Positions 50,438 to 60,200 of a DNA stretch of 64,000 nt are shown piece after piece. How positions within the stretch are numbered: the stretch's first letter is position 1; the number at the start of each line of letters is the position of its first letter. Source of the stretch: Janthinobacterium sp. GW458P (lineage in GTDB: Bacteria > Pseudomonadota > Gammaproteobacteria > Burkholderiales > Burkholderiaceae_D); assembly GCF_002127585.1 (NCBI RefSeq), contig NZ_NEGZ01000016.1:985-64984 (forward strand), written 5' to 3'. A program made the position numbers and the translations under genes. Below the pieces are notes generated by a model. The model saw nothing but the letters and a program-made list of their open reading frames with translations, was not told the DNA's origin and made no database searches.

Positions 50438-52216
50438 ATGAGCACCCATGACGCGGCCCCGGCCGAAACCAAACAGCCTGGCCCCATCAGGCGGATACTG
50501 CAGCCCATCCGCGGGCGCCTGATCGCCGCCGCCATGCTGGCCGCCAGCGGTTCCATGCTGACCCTGGCGCCGCTGGCGGGCATCGCGCGGATCGCGCACA
50601 GCGCCTTTGCGCCGGCGCACGGCGATATCTGGCCCATCATCATCGCCAGCGTCGCCTGCCTGTTCCTCGGCATGGCGCTGATGTCGCTGGGCGAGCTGGC
50701 CGCCCACCTGGCCGACAACCGCCTTACCCACCAGCTGCGCCTGCAAGCGATGCAGCGCCTGGGGCAGGTGCCGCTGGGCTGGTTCACCAGCCGGGCCTCG
50801 GGCGAGGTCAAGCAGGCGATGCAGGACGACATCAACACCCTGCACAGCCTCACCGCGCACTTTTATACAACGACGGGGCGCGCCGTGGGCGCCATCGCTA
50901 TCTCGGTGGTGTACCTGTTCGCCATGGACTGGCGCCTGGCCCTCATCGCGATATTACCGTTTCCCGGTTTTTTCCTGTTCTTCGGCCGGGCCATGAAGGC
51001 CAGTAGCGGCAACATGGCGCAATTCGTCGCCGGCATGGGACGCATCAACAATGCCGTGGTGGAGTTCGTCAACGGCATTCCCGTGGTCAAGGCCTTCGGC
51101 GCCACGGGACGCGCGCACGGCAGCTACCGCGCGGCCGTCGATGCGTTTGCCGATGCGTTTGCCGCGTTTACGCGGCCGCTGGTCGGTTCGATGGCCAATG
51201 CCAATGCGCTGATCGCGCCCGTCGCCGTGCTGGGCGTGGTGGTGCTTGCCGGTACCGTGTTCGTGGCGCTGGGAGCGATGGCGCCCGTGGACGTGCTGCC
51301 CTTCGCCCTCGTGGCGCCCGGCATTTCCGCGCCCATGCTGCTGCTCCATTACCTGACGCACGACCTCAACAACGCCACCGGCGCCGCCCAGCGCGTACTG
51401 GCCTTGCTCGATACGCCCGTGCTGGCGCAGCCGGCGCCCGGCCAGCAGCAGTTGCCGAACGGCACGGAGATCCGCATGGAAGGCGTGGGCTATGCCTACG
51501 ACGGGCAGAACAAGGTGTTGTCCGGCTTCAATTTGACCTTGCATCCCGGCACGGTGACGGCCATCGTCGGCGCTTCCGGTTCCGGCAAGTCGACGCTGGC
51601 GCGGCTGCTGCTGCGCTTTTTCGACCCGACCGAGGGGCGCATCACCCTGGGCGGCGTCGACCTGCGCCACATCGCCACGCCCGAGCTGTACCGGCGCATC
51701 GGTTTCGTGCTGCAGGAAGTGCGGCTGATCCACGCCAGCGTGCGCGAGAACATCGCGCTGGGGCGGCCATCGGCCAGCGCGCGCGAGGTCGAAGCGGCGG
51801 CGCGCCTGGCGAACATTCACGAACGCATCCAGGCCTTGCCACGCGGCTACGATTCCGTCATCGGCGAGGACGCGCAGCTGTCCGGCGGCGAGCTGCAGCG
51901 CGTGAGCATCGCCCGCGCCGTGCTGCTTGATCCAAACGTGCTGGTGCTCGACGAAGCGACGGCCGCGGCCGATGCGGAAAACGAAGTGGCGATCCAGGAT
52001 GCGCTGTCGCGCTTTGCCCGGGGCCGCACCTTGCTCGTGATCGCGCACCGGCTCGACACCATCATGCACGCCGATCACATCGTCGTGGTTGACAACGGCG
52101 CCATCGCCGAGCAGGGCAGCCATGCCAGCTTGCTCGCAGACAAGGGCCGCTACGCGCAATTGTGGGCGCTGGGCGGCTATCAGGCATCCCCGGAAGAGGC
52201 TCCCCCATCATGCTGA
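50438..52216 (+). CDS. ABC transporter, fused membrane and ATPase domains (IrtA/YbtP-like), first half
   Basis: 592 residues. Six membrane helices of the exporter fold (about 25-310) precede the nucleotide-binding domain. Walker A is GASGSGKST, the signature LSGGELQRVS, Walker B VLVLDEATAAAD and the H-loop IAHR. The exporter fold is used for ferric-siderophore import by IrtAB and YbtPQ; this role is inferred from the iron-locus setting. It overlaps the next ABC gene by 7 bp, suggesting a heterodimer. No clear ribosome site precedes ATG 50438. Confidence 0.88.
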   Translation: MSTHDAAPAETKQPGPIRRILQPIRGRLIAAAMLAASGSMLTLAPLAGIARIAHSAFAPAHGDIWPIIIASVACLFLGMALMSLGELAAHLADNRLTHQLRLQAMQRLGQVPLGWFTSRASGEVKQAMQDDINTLHSLTAHFYTTTGRAVGAIAISVVYLFAMDWRLALIAILPFPGFFLFFGRAMKASSGNMAQFVAGMGRINNAVVEFVNGIPVVKAFGATGRAHGSYRAAVDAFADAFAAFTRPLVGSMANANALIAPVAVLGVVVLAGTVFVALGAMAPVDVLPFALVAPGISAPMLLLHYLTHDLNNATGAAQRVLALLDTPVLAQPAPGQQQLPNGTEIRMEGVGYAYDGQNKVLSGFNLTLHPGTVTAIVGASGSGKSTLARLLLRFFDPTEGRITLGGVDLRHIATPELYRRIGFVLQEVRLIHASVRENIALGRPSASAREVEAAARLANIHERIQALPRGYDSVIGEDAQLSGGELQRVSIARAVLLDPNVLVLDEATAAADAENEVAIQDALSRFARGRTLLVIAHRLDTIMHADHIVVVDNGAIAEQGSHASLLADKGRYAQLWALGGYQASPEEAPPSC

Positions 52217-53964
52217 AGACCTTCATTCAACTGCTGGGCGACGATGCGCCCGTGTTCCGCCGCTACTGTGCCATGGCGCTCGCGTATGGCGTGCTGAGCG
52301 GCTTGACGATCACGGCGCTGGTGCTGGCCCTGGGCCGCCTGCTGGCCGGCGACGCGGGCGGCGCGGCCCTGTGGCTGCTGGTGCTGCTGGCGGGGCTGGT
52401 GGCTTGCTGGGGCTGGCGGCGCCAGGTGGAAAAGGCGGGCGTGCGCGTGGGCGTGACGGTGCTGCAAGGGGCGCGCCAGCGCCTGGGCGACCATGTGGCG
52501 CGCCTGCCCGTCGGCTGGTTCACGCCGGAAAACACGGCGAAACTGGGCCATGTCATCACGCAGGGCATGATGAACGTGGCCCAGCTGCCCGCCCACGTAC
52601 TGACGCCCGTGATCTGCGGCGCCGTCACGCCCGTGGTATTGCTGGCCGCGCTGTTCGCGCTGCACTGGCCGCTCGGCGTGACAGCCTTGCTGGCGCTGCC
52701 CCTCCTGGCAGCTGCCTTGCGGCTGACGGCGCACCTGGGCCAGCGCGCCGACGATGCTTATCACCGCCATTTTGCCCGGACCAGCCAGCGCCTGGTTGAG
52801 TTTGCGCAAGCGCAATCCGTCTTGCGCGCATTCGGCGGTGACGGCACGCGCTTCCTGCAGCAAGCCATCGACGGGCAGCGCCACGCGGGTACGCGGCTCA
52901 TTTACCTGTCGGCGCTGTCGTCGGTGCTCAATGCCTGGGCCGTGCAAGCCATCTTTGCCGCCCTGCTGGCCGCCGCCGCGCTGTGGTTCGATAGCCGCCT
53001 TGGCAGTGTGCTTGAAACGGCAGACGCCATCGCCGTCATCGTGGCGCTGCTGCTGGTGGTGCGCTTCGTCGACCCGCTGCAGGAAGTGGCCAGCTACGGC
53101 GAAGTGCTGCGCGGCGCGCGCGGGCCGCTCGATGCTGCGCGCGATATTTTCGCCGTGCAGCCCTTGCCGGAAGCACACCAGCCGCAAGCGCCGCGCGACG
53201 GCGCGGTCGAATTGCGCCATGTGCACTTCCGCTATGCACAGGACCAGCCCGACGCATTGACAGATATCAATCTGCAGATTGCGCCGGGCAGCATGACGGC
53301 GCTGATCGGCGCTTCCGGTTCCGGCAAGACGACCCTGGTGCGCCTGATCGCGCGTTTCTTTGACGCCAGTGCAGGCGCGGTGCTGGTGGGCGGCGTCGAT
53401 GTGCGGCACATGTCCAGCGAGCAATTGGCAGGGCAGATCAGCCAGATCTTCCAGGACAGTTATCTGTTCCAGGGCAGCATCGCCGACAATATCCGCCTCG
53501 GCAAGCCGGGCGCCACCGATGCCGAGGTGCTTGACGCGGCGCGCCAGGCGGGCGTGGCCGAAATCATCGCCCGCCTGCCGCAGGGGCTGGACACGCCCGT
53601 GGGCGAGGGCGGCGCGCGCCTGTCCGGCGGCGAACGCCAGCGCATCGCGATTGCCCGCGCGCTGGTCAAGGATGCGCCGATACTGCTGGTCGACGAGGCG
53701 ACGGCCGCGCTGGACGCGGAAAACCAGGCCGCCATCGCCGAGGCGCTGGCGCGGCTGCGCGGCAAGCGCACGGTGATCGTCATCGCCCACCAGCTGTCGA
53801 CGGTGGCCATGGCCGACCGGATCGTCGTGCTCGACGGCGGCGTGCTGCGCGAGCAGGGCGCGCCAGCCGCCTTGCGCGCGCAGGGCGGCCTGTATGCGCA
53901 TTTCCTGGCCCAGCGCCAGGCGGCCAAGGGCTGGCGCATCGCCGCACCGGGGCGCCAGCCTTGA
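52210..53964 (+). CDS. ABC transporter, fused membrane and ATPase domains (IrtB/YbtQ-like), second half
   Basis: 584 residues with the same layout as the preceding gene: membrane domain about 15-300, then Walker A GASGSGKTT, signature LSGGERQRIA, Walker B ILLVDEATAALD and H-loop IAHQ. ATG 52210 lies inside the end of the first gene. Both halves keep full catalytic motifs. Likely partner of the first half in moving a siderophore across the inner membrane; direction of transport is not provable from sequence. Confidence 0.88.
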   Translation: MLKTFIQLLGDDAPVFRRYCAMALAYGVLSGLTITALVLALGRLLAGDAGGAALWLLVLLAGLVACWGWRRQVEKAGVRVGVTVLQGARQRLGDHVARLPVGWFTPENTAKLGHVITQGMMNVAQLPAHVLTPVICGAVTPVVLLAALFALHWPLGVTALLALPLLAAALRLTAHLGQRADDAYHRHFARTSQRLVEFAQAQSVLRAFGGDGTRFLQQAIDGQRHAGTRLIYLSALSSVLNAWAVQAIFAALLAAAALWFDSRLGSVLETADAIAVIVALLLVVRFVDPLQEVASYGEVLRGARGPLDAARDIFAVQPLPEAHQPQAPRDGAVELRHVHFRYAQDQPDALTDINLQIAPGSMTALIGASGSGKTTLVRLIARFFDASAGAVLVGGVDVRHMSSEQLAGQISQIFQDSYLFQGSIADNIRLGKPGATDAEVLDAARQAGVAEIIARLPQGLDTPVGEGGARLSGGERQRIAIARALVKDAPILLVDEATAALDAENQAAIAEALARLRGKRTVIVIAHQLSTVAMADRIVVLDGGVLREQGAPAALRAQGGLYAHFLAQRQAAKGWRIAAPGRQP

Positions 53965-53977
53965 ACGGGATGACGAT

Positions 53978-54934
53978 TTGACCCGCGCGCGTCTGTTTTT
54001 CCTGTTCTTTTTGCTGTGTGGCGCCTCGCTGCTGGTCGGCGTGCGGAATATTGCCTGGACGCAGCTGTTTGCACCGTCTGACGCGCTGTTCGCCGATGCC
54101 TGGCTGACCCTGACGGCCAGCCGCCTGCCGCGCCTGGCGGCGCTGGTGCTGACGGGCGTGGGCCTGTCCGTCTGCGGCGTCATCCTGCAGCACATCGTGC
54201 GCAACAAATTCGTCGAGCCGGCCACGTCGGGCGGCCTCGACGCGGCCAAGCTGGGCATCCTCGTCGCGCTGACCGTGGCGCCTGCGGCGGGCACGGCGGG
54301 CAAGATGGCGTTCGCGCTGGCCTTCTGCCTTGCCGCCAGCGCCTTGTATGTGGCCCTGATCCGCCGCATCCGCTTCAAGAACACGATTCTGGTGCCCGTC
54401 ATCGGTCTCGTGTATGGCGGCGTGCTCAGCGCCGTGGCCGAGTTTTATGCCTACCGCAACAACATCCTGCAAAGCATGCAGGGCTGGCTGCTCGGCGATT
54501 TTTCAAAAATCGTCCAAGGCAACTATGAAATCATCTACCTGGTCCTGCCCATCGTTGCCCTCACGTATCTGTACGCGCAGCGTTTTACGGTGCTGGGCAT
54601 GGGAGAGGGGATGGCCACCAGCCTGGGACTCAATTATGGCGCTACGGTGGCGCTGGGCCTGATGCTGGTGGCCGTCACGGTGGCGGCCACGGTCATCACG
54701 GTAGGGGCGATTCCGTTTGTCGGGCTGGCCATCCCGAACCTGGTGGCCTTGCGCTACGGCGACAACCTGGGCCGCACCCTGCCCATCGTCGCGCTGGGCG
54801 GCGCTTCGCTGCTGCTGGCCTGCGACATCGCGGGGCGCTTGCTGATCTACCCCTTCGAGGTGCCCATCGGCCTGACGGCGGGCGGCGTGGGCGGCCTGCT
54901 GTTCCTCATATTGATCATCCGGGGGCGGCAATGA
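53978..54934 (+). CDS. Iron-siderophore ABC permease (FecCD family), FatD-like
   Basis: 318 residues from a probable TTG at 53978; no in-frame ATG lies nearby. It is highly hydrophobic with about nine helices, of the BtuC/FecCD type. Family landmarks are SRLPRLAALVLTGVGLSVCG near the N-terminus and GAIPFVGLAIPNLVALRYG before the ATPase-contact region. It pairs with the next gene, to which it is ATGA-coupled. Confidence 0.9.
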   Translation: MTRARLFFLFFLLCGASLLVGVRNIAWTQLFAPSDALFADAWLTLTASRLPRLAALVLTGVGLSVCGVILQHIVRNKFVEPATSGGLDAAKLGILVALTVAPAAGTAGKMAFALAFCLAASALYVALIRRIRFKNTILVPVIGLVYGGVLSAVAEFYAYRNNILQSMQGWLLGDFSKIVQGNYEIIYLVLPIVALTYLYAQRFTVLGMGEGMATSLGLNYGATVALGLMLVAVTVAATVITVGAIPFVGLAIPNLVALRYGDNLGRTLPIVALGGASLLLACDIAGRLLIYPFEVPIGLTAGGVGGLLFLILIIRGRQ

Positions 54935-55881
54935 GGCGCATGGTGACGCAGCGGACGCTGTGGCTGGCCGTGCTTGTTTTGGCGCTGGTATTCCTTTGCG
55001 CTGGCGCAAACTTCGATGTGGATTACATCCTCCCCAAGCGCCTGGCGCGGCTGGCCGCCATCGCCATCGGCGGCGTCTGCGTGGCCGTGTCGTCGATCGT
55101 GTTCCAGACCATCGCCGGCAACCGGATACTGACGCCGGCCGTCATGGGCTACGAAGCCGTGTATCTGCTGCTGCAGTCGCTGCTGGTCCTCGTCATGGGC
55201 ATGCACAGCGTCGTGCTGCTGGGACCGAACGGCAATTTCGCCGTGTCCATCGCGCTCATGCTCGCGTATTCCTGGGCCATCCATTACTGGCTGTTTCGTG
55301 ATGGCAAGAAAAACGTGTATTTCCTCTTGCTGCTGGGATTCGTGCTGACGATGGTGATCGGTACGTTCACCCAGTTCATCCAGCTGCGCATCAGCCCCGG
55401 CGAATTTGCCATTTTGCAAGGATTCAGCCAGGCCTCGTTCAACAAGGCGCAGCCCGCGCAGTTGCTGTACGCGGCCCTGCTGGCGGGCGCCGCCGGCGTG
55501 GCCGTGCTGACAACCTTGCCGGCGCTCGATGTGCTGGCGCTGGGGCGCGAGCAGGCCATGTCGCTGGGCGTCGACTACCGGCGCATGGTGCGGCTGCAGC
55601 TGGCGCTGATCGCCGTGCTGGTGGCGGTATCGACGAGCCTGCTGGGTCCGACGGCCTTCATGGGCATCTTTGTGGCGAACACGACTTATGCCCTGGCCCG
55701 CACGGCGCGCCATCGCGTGACCTTGCCGCTGGGCTGCGTCATCGCCATCGCCATCTTCCTCGCCGCCCAGCTGCTGGTCGAGCACGTTTTCAATTACCGG
55801 ACCACGGTCGGCATCCTCGTCAACCTGGTGTGTGGCGCGTATTTCCTCGCGCTCATGGTCCGCACCCGGGGCACCGCATGA
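54931..55881 (+). CDS. Iron-siderophore ABC permease (FecCD family), FatC-like
   Basis: 316 residues, second half of the permease. FecCD landmarks are RLARLAAIAIGGVCVAVSS, then NRILTPAVMGYEAVYLL and GPTAFMGIFVANTTYALAR. About nine helices. Overlaps both neighbours by ATGA, so FatD-C-E subunits should be made in equal amounts. Confidence 0.9.
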   Translation: MRRMVTQRTLWLAVLVLALVFLCAGANFDVDYILPKRLARLAAIAIGGVCVAVSSIVFQTIAGNRILTPAVMGYEAVYLLLQSLLVLVMGMHSVVLLGPNGNFAVSIALMLAYSWAIHYWLFRDGKKNVYFLLLLGFVLTMVIGTFTQFIQLRISPGEFAILQGFSQASFNKAQPAQLLYAALLAGAAGVAVLTTLPALDVLALGREQAMSLGVDYRRMVRLQLALIAVLVAVSTSLLGPTAFMGIFVANTTYALARTARHRVTLPLGCVIAIAIFLAAQLLVEHVFNYRTTVGILVNLVCGAYFLALMVRTRGTA

Positions 55882-56648
55882 TCCACGTCAAACAGATTAA
55901 AAAAAGCTACGGCAGCAAGCGCGTGCTCGACAACGTCAGCGTGCAGTTTCCCAAGGGCAAAGTGACATCCTTGATCGGCCCCAACGGCGCCGGCAAGACG
56001 ACCTTGCTGATGCTCATCGCGCGCCTGCAGGAAGCGGATGGCGGCGAGATTGTGGTGGACGGTCGCCGCATTGGCGATATCCGCATCGGCGACTATGCGC
56101 GGCAGGTGGCCACGCTGCGCCAGTCGCCCGATTTTCATTTGCGCCTGACGGTGGAGGAGCTGGTCGCCTTCGGCCGCTTTCCCTACAGCCGAGGTAACCT
56201 GACGCCGCAGGACCGGCAGGCGATCGCCGATGCCATCGCCTTTTTGTCGCTGGAATCGCTGCGCACCGCCTACGTCGATGAGCTGAGCGGCGGCCAGCGC
56301 CAGATGGCTTTCCTGGCCATGACGATTGCCCAGCAGACGGATATTTTGCTGCTCGACGAGCCGCTCAACAACCTCGACATGAAGCACGCCGTGCAGATCA
56401 TGCGCGCGCTGCGCCGCCTGTGCGACGAGCAGGGGCGCACCGTGATCCTGGTGATCCACGACATCAATTTCGCCGTCAATTACTCGGACCACGTCGTCGC
56501 CATGCAGGGCGGCGCCGTGCGCTGTTCCGGCCCCGCGCACGAGGTCGTCACCGAGCAACGTTTGCGCGCCCTGTACGACATCGATTTCCACATCGTGCGC
56601 GACGAGCGCGGCTGTGTCTGCAATTACTTCACCCCCACAGGAGCTTGA
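55878..56648 (+). CDS. Iron-siderophore ABC ATPase, FatE/FepC-like
   Basis: A 256-residue stand-alone ATPase. Walker A is GPNGAGKTT, the signature LSGGQRQMAF, Walker B ILLLDEPLNNLD and the H-loop VIHD. Such ATPases energise FecCD permeases. It starts by ATGA overlap within the permease end and is followed after 1 bp by the binding-protein gene. Confidence 0.93.
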   Translation: MIHVKQIKKSYGSKRVLDNVSVQFPKGKVTSLIGPNGAGKTTLLMLIARLQEADGGEIVVDGRRIGDIRIGDYARQVATLRQSPDFHLRLTVEELVAFGRFPYSRGNLTPQDRQAIADAIAFLSLESLRTAYVDELSGGQRQMAFLAMTIAQQTDILLLDEPLNNLDMKHAVQIMRALRRLCDEQGRTVILVIHDINFAVNYSDHVVAMQGGAVRCSGPAHEVVTEQRLRALYDIDFHIVRDERGCVCNYFTPTGA

Positions 56649-56649
56649 C

Positions 56650-57633
56650 ATGATCTGCAACCAACCCCGCCTGGCGCTGGCCATGCTGCTCGCCGCCGCG
56701 GCCATCCTGCAAGGCTGCAGCGACAAGACGGCGACAATGCCGCCGGCGCCCGCCGCTGCCGCCCCGCAGCCGGCGTTTGCGCCCATCACCATCGTGCACA
56801 AGCTGGGCACGACGGTGATTGCGCAGCGTCCGCAGAAGGTGGCCGTGCTCGACATGAACGAAGTCGATTTCCTCGACCAGCTGGGCGTGCCCGTGGCCGG
56901 CATGGTGAAGGATTACGTGCCGCACTTTCTCGCGCGCTACAGGGATGACGAGGCCATCCGCGACCTGGGTGCCATCGTGCAGCCCAATCTCGAACACATC
57001 CACGCGCTTCAGCCCGACCTGGTGCTGATGACCTCGATCCAGGCCAGCCATTACCAGGACTTGAGCCAGATCGCGCCCACGGTGCATTTCGACGTCGATT
57101 ACCAGAACAGCGAGAGCAAGCACATCAGCGTAGTGAAGGAGCACTTGCTGACCCTGGGGCGCATCTTCGGCAAGGAGGATATTGCACGCCAGAAAGCGCA
57201 GGAGCTGGACGACAAGGTGGCGGCCGCGCGCAAGGTGACGCTGGTCCGCCCCGAGAAGGCGCTGATCGTGCTGCACAATAACGGCGCCTTCAGTGCATTC
57301 GGCGTGCAGTCGCGCTACGGTTTTGTTTTCGATGCGCTGGGCGTGAAACCGGCCAGCACGGCCGTCGAGGCGGGCTTGCACGGCCAGCCCATATCCAGCG
57401 AGTTCATCCAGCAAGCCAATCCCGACATCATCTACGTCATCGACCGCACGGCCGTGATGGAGCACCGTCCCGTCATGACGGCCGAGCAGATGGCCAACCC
57501 CCTCTTGCGCCAGACCAATGCCTGGAAGAACGGCCGCGTCGTCTTCGTCGATGCCGATGCCTGGTACATCACGGCGGCCAGCGTGACGTCGCTGCGACGG
57601 GTGATCGACGACGTGCTCAAGGGCTATCAATAA
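56650..57633 (+). CDS. Siderophore-binding lipoprotein, FatB/CeuE-like
   Basis: 327 residues. A lipoprotein signal ends at LQGC, then an Ala/Pro linker and a class III periplasmic-binding fold. Early KVAVLDMNEVDFLDQLGVPV, then LEHIHALQPDLVLMTS and the C-terminal VVFVDADAWYITAA are typical of FatB/CeuE-type ferric-siderophore receptors. It delivers the ligand to the FatDCE-like permease. The ribosome site is AGGAG. Confidence 0.92.
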   Translation: MICNQPRLALAMLLAAAAILQGCSDKTATMPPAPAAAAPQPAFAPITIVHKLGTTVIAQRPQKVAVLDMNEVDFLDQLGVPVAGMVKDYVPHFLARYRDDEAIRDLGAIVQPNLEHIHALQPDLVLMTSIQASHYQDLSQIAPTVHFDVDYQNSESKHISVVKEHLLTLGRIFGKEDIARQKAQELDDKVAAARKVTLVRPEKALIVLHNNGAFSAFGVQSRYGFVFDALGVKPASTAVEAGLHGQPISSEFIQQANPDIIYVIDRTAVMEHRPVMTAEQMANPLLRQTNAWKNGRVVFVDADAWYITAASVTSLRRVIDDVLKGYQ

Positions 57634-57665
57634 GATATCTTATTTTTGTAATGATTCGTATTTGC

Positions 57666-57705
57666 ATTGAGGGTTTTGCCTTTTCGTTCGGGAGATAGGG
57701 TGAGA
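57666..57705 (+). promoter_or_regulatory. Probable FecI-dependent promoter, copy 2
   Basis: ATTGAGGGTTTTG plus CGTTCGGGAGATAGGGTGAG with the same spacing as copy 1 (50359-50398). It lies 36 bp before the TonB receptor start. The four differences fall mostly in the spacer, as expected for a conserved promoter. Confidence 0.78.
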
Positions 57706-57740
57706 ACAAGCAATCTTCCCCTCTGAAAAGGACTTAACTT

Positions 57741-60188
57741 ATGGCAACACGCATGGCGACACGCCACCTTCCCGCCTTGACCCTGGGCCGTATCGCCACC
57801 GCCGTGCAACTGGCGCTCGTCACGGGCTTGACCATGGGGGCGCTGGGCGTGGCGGCTCCGCCGGCCTGCGCGCAAGCGGCGCAGGCCCGCCAGGCGTTCA
57901 GCGTGCCGGCCGGCTCGCTGGGCCTGGCGCTCAACAGCTTCGCGGCGGCGGCCGGCATCGAACTGACGGTCGATGCAGGTTTACTGCAGGGCAAGAATAG
58001 CGCCGGCCTGTCCGGCAGCTACAGCGTAGCCGAAGGATTTTATGAATTGCTGCGCGGCCAAGGCTTGCAGGCCGTGCGCGAGGGCAATGGCAGCTATACG
58101 CTGCGCCGCGAACCGGCACAGAATGCCGCGGCAGAGGCCGCAGCGACCATGCCGGCCGTGACGGTGTGGGGTAAAGGCAATACCGTGACGGAGGTCTATG
58201 CCGGCGGGCAAGTGGCTGCCGGCGGCCGCGTGGGATTTCTTGGTGACAAGGATTTCATGGAAACGCCGTTCAATACCATCAGCTATACGGACCAGTTCAT
58301 CGAAGACCGGCAGGCGCGCGACATCACCGATGTGATCTCGGCCACCGATCCCACCGTCTTCAGCAGCGGCATGACGGGCATCATCGGCGAAAACTATTCG
58401 ATACGGGGTTTCAGCTCCGCCACCAGCGATGTCGCGTTCGGCGGACTGTTCGGCGTTTCGCCCGTGTACCGCACCTCGCCCGAAATGTTCGAGCGCATCG
58501 AAGTGCTGAAAGGGCCGTCGGCCTTGCTCAACGGCATGCCGCCGGGCGGCTCGGTGGGCGGCAGCATCAACCTCGTGCCCAAGCGCGCGGGCGAGACGCC
58601 GCTGGCGCGCGTGACGGCGTCGTACATGTCCGATGCGCAATGGGGTGGGCATGTTGATCTGGGTCAGCGTTTTGGCGAAAATAAACAGTTCGGCATCCGC
58701 GTCAACGGCGTCTACCGCGACGGCGACGGCGCCATCGACCACCAGAAAAAGAAGACCCGGCTCGCGTCCGTGGGGCTGGACTGGCGCGGCACAGGCGCGC
58801 GCCTGTCCGCCGACCTGTACAGCAGCGAAGACCGCGCGCGGGGCTTGAACCGGGGCGTCAACCTGGCCGCCGGCCTGCCCGTGCCGCGTCCGCCGAAACC
58901 GGAAACCCTGCTCAACCCGAGCTGGGCCTTCTATGACACGCGGGACAAGGGCGCGCTGCTGCGCGGCGAATATGACGTGAACGCACAGCTGATGGCGTAT
59001 GCGGCCATCGGCGCCGGCAAGGCCGATTACCAGTCGACGGGCGCCTATCTGATCCAGGTGTTCAATACGGCCGGCGACTACCGCACCAACCTGGCCGATC
59101 TCGGTTTTAACCTTGAAAAACAATCGGCGGAAGTGGGCGTGAAGGGCAGGTTCCGCGCGGCCGGCATCGGCCACCAGTGGGCGGCCAACGCCACGTATTA
59201 CCACCACACGGACCAGCAGTTCGGCCGCAGGAATACCCTGGCGCAGGACTGGATCACGAATATCTACCGCCCCGTATGGGGACCTGCCACGCGCTTTGAC
59301 GCAGCGCAAATCTCGAAGACGGCACTGCGCCTGGCCAGCTATGGCCTGGTCGATACTGTGTCGTTTGCGCAGGATCAAGTGCAGCTGACGGCGGGCTTGC
59401 GGCGCCAGGAGGTGCTCAGCGACAGCTTCAACGTCAGGACGGGCGCGCGCAGTTCCCGCTATGACGCCGCCGCCACGACGCCGGCCGTCGCCCTGCTGGT
59501 CAAGGCCGCCAGAAACGTTGCGCTGTACGCCAATTACATCGAAGGCCTGAGCCAGGGGGCGACGGCGCCCATGACGGCGGCCAACGCGGGAGAGGTCTTT
59601 GCCCCGTATAAATCGAAGCAGATGGAGGCCGGCGTCAAGGTCGACCTGGGCGAATTCGCCCATACGCTCAGCCTGTATGAAATCAAGCGGCCCAGCAGCT
59701 ATGTCGACCCGGTCAGCAATGTCTTTTCCTTTGGCGGCGAGCAGCGCAACCGCGGCGTCGACTGGGGCTTTTTTGGTTCGCCCGTGCGCGACGTGCGCCT
59801 GATGGGCGGCGTGGCGTATGTCGATCCGGTCTTGAGCAAGACGGTGGGCGGCGCCAACCAGGGCAAGCAGGCAGCGGGCGTGCCCAGGCTGCAGGCCAAG
59901 CTGGGCGTGGAGTGGGATGCGCCCGCCATTCCCGGCGTGACTCTGACGGCGAACGCGACGGCGGCGTCCAAGCAGTACCTCAACGAAGACAACTCACTGT
60001 CCGTGCCGGGCCGCACCGTGTTTGACCTGGGCGCGCGCTATGCCACCCGCGCCGCCGGCCGGCCCTTGACCGTGCGCGCCAGCGTGAGCAACGTGGGCAA
60101 CAAGGCGTATTGGGCGCTGCCGCAATGGACCAGCCTGGGCCTGGGCGCGCCGCGCACGGTCATGCTGTCGGCCACGACGGAGTTTTAA
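57741..60188 (+). CDS. TonB-dependent siderophore receptor with FecA-type signalling domain
   Basis: 815 residues. Signal peptide, then an N-terminal STN signalling domain (about 50-122, SLGLALNSFAAAAGIELTVD), TonB box-like PAVTVWGK, plug domain (IRGFSS, ERIEVLKGPSALLNG) and a 22-strand barrel ending in aromatic Phe. The STN domain is what signals to FecR/FecI. It imports a ferric siderophore across the outer membrane; the substrate is not determinable here. It has its own FecI-type promoter and an AAGGA ribosome site. Confidence 0.94.
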   Translation: MATRMATRHLPALTLGRIATAVQLALVTGLTMGALGVAAPPACAQAAQARQAFSVPAGSLGLALNSFAAAAGIELTVDAGLLQGKNSAGLSGSYSVAEGFYELLRGQGLQAVREGNGSYTLRREPAQNAAAEAAATMPAVTVWGKGNTVTEVYAGGQVAAGGRVGFLGDKDFMETPFNTISYTDQFIEDRQARDITDVISATDPTVFSSGMTGIIGENYSIRGFSSATSDVAFGGLFGVSPVYRTSPEMFERIEVLKGPSALLNGMPPGGSVGGSINLVPKRAGETPLARVTASYMSDAQWGGHVDLGQRFGENKQFGIRVNGVYRDGDGAIDHQKKKTRLASVGLDWRGTGARLSADLYSSEDRARGLNRGVNLAAGLPVPRPPKPETLLNPSWAFYDTRDKGALLRGEYDVNAQLMAYAAIGAGKADYQSTGAYLIQVFNTAGDYRTNLADLGFNLEKQSAEVGVKGRFRAAGIGHQWAANATYYHHTDQQFGRRNTLAQDWITNIYRPVWGPATRFDAAQISKTALRLASYGLVDTVSFAQDQVQLTAGLRRQEVLSDSFNVRTGARSSRYDAAATTPAVALLVKAARNVALYANYIEGLSQGATAPMTAANAGEVFAPYKSKQMEAGVKVDLGEFAHTLSLYEIKRPSSYVDPVSNVFSFGGEQRNRGVDWGFFGSPVRDVRLMGGVAYVDPVLSKTVGGANQGKQAAGVPRLQAKLGVEWDAPAIPGVTLTANATAASKQYLNEDNSLSVPGRTVFDLGARYATRAAGRPLTVRASVSNVGNKAYWALPQWTSLGLGAPRTVMLSATTEF

Positions 60189-60200
60189 GCCGTCTTGCCG

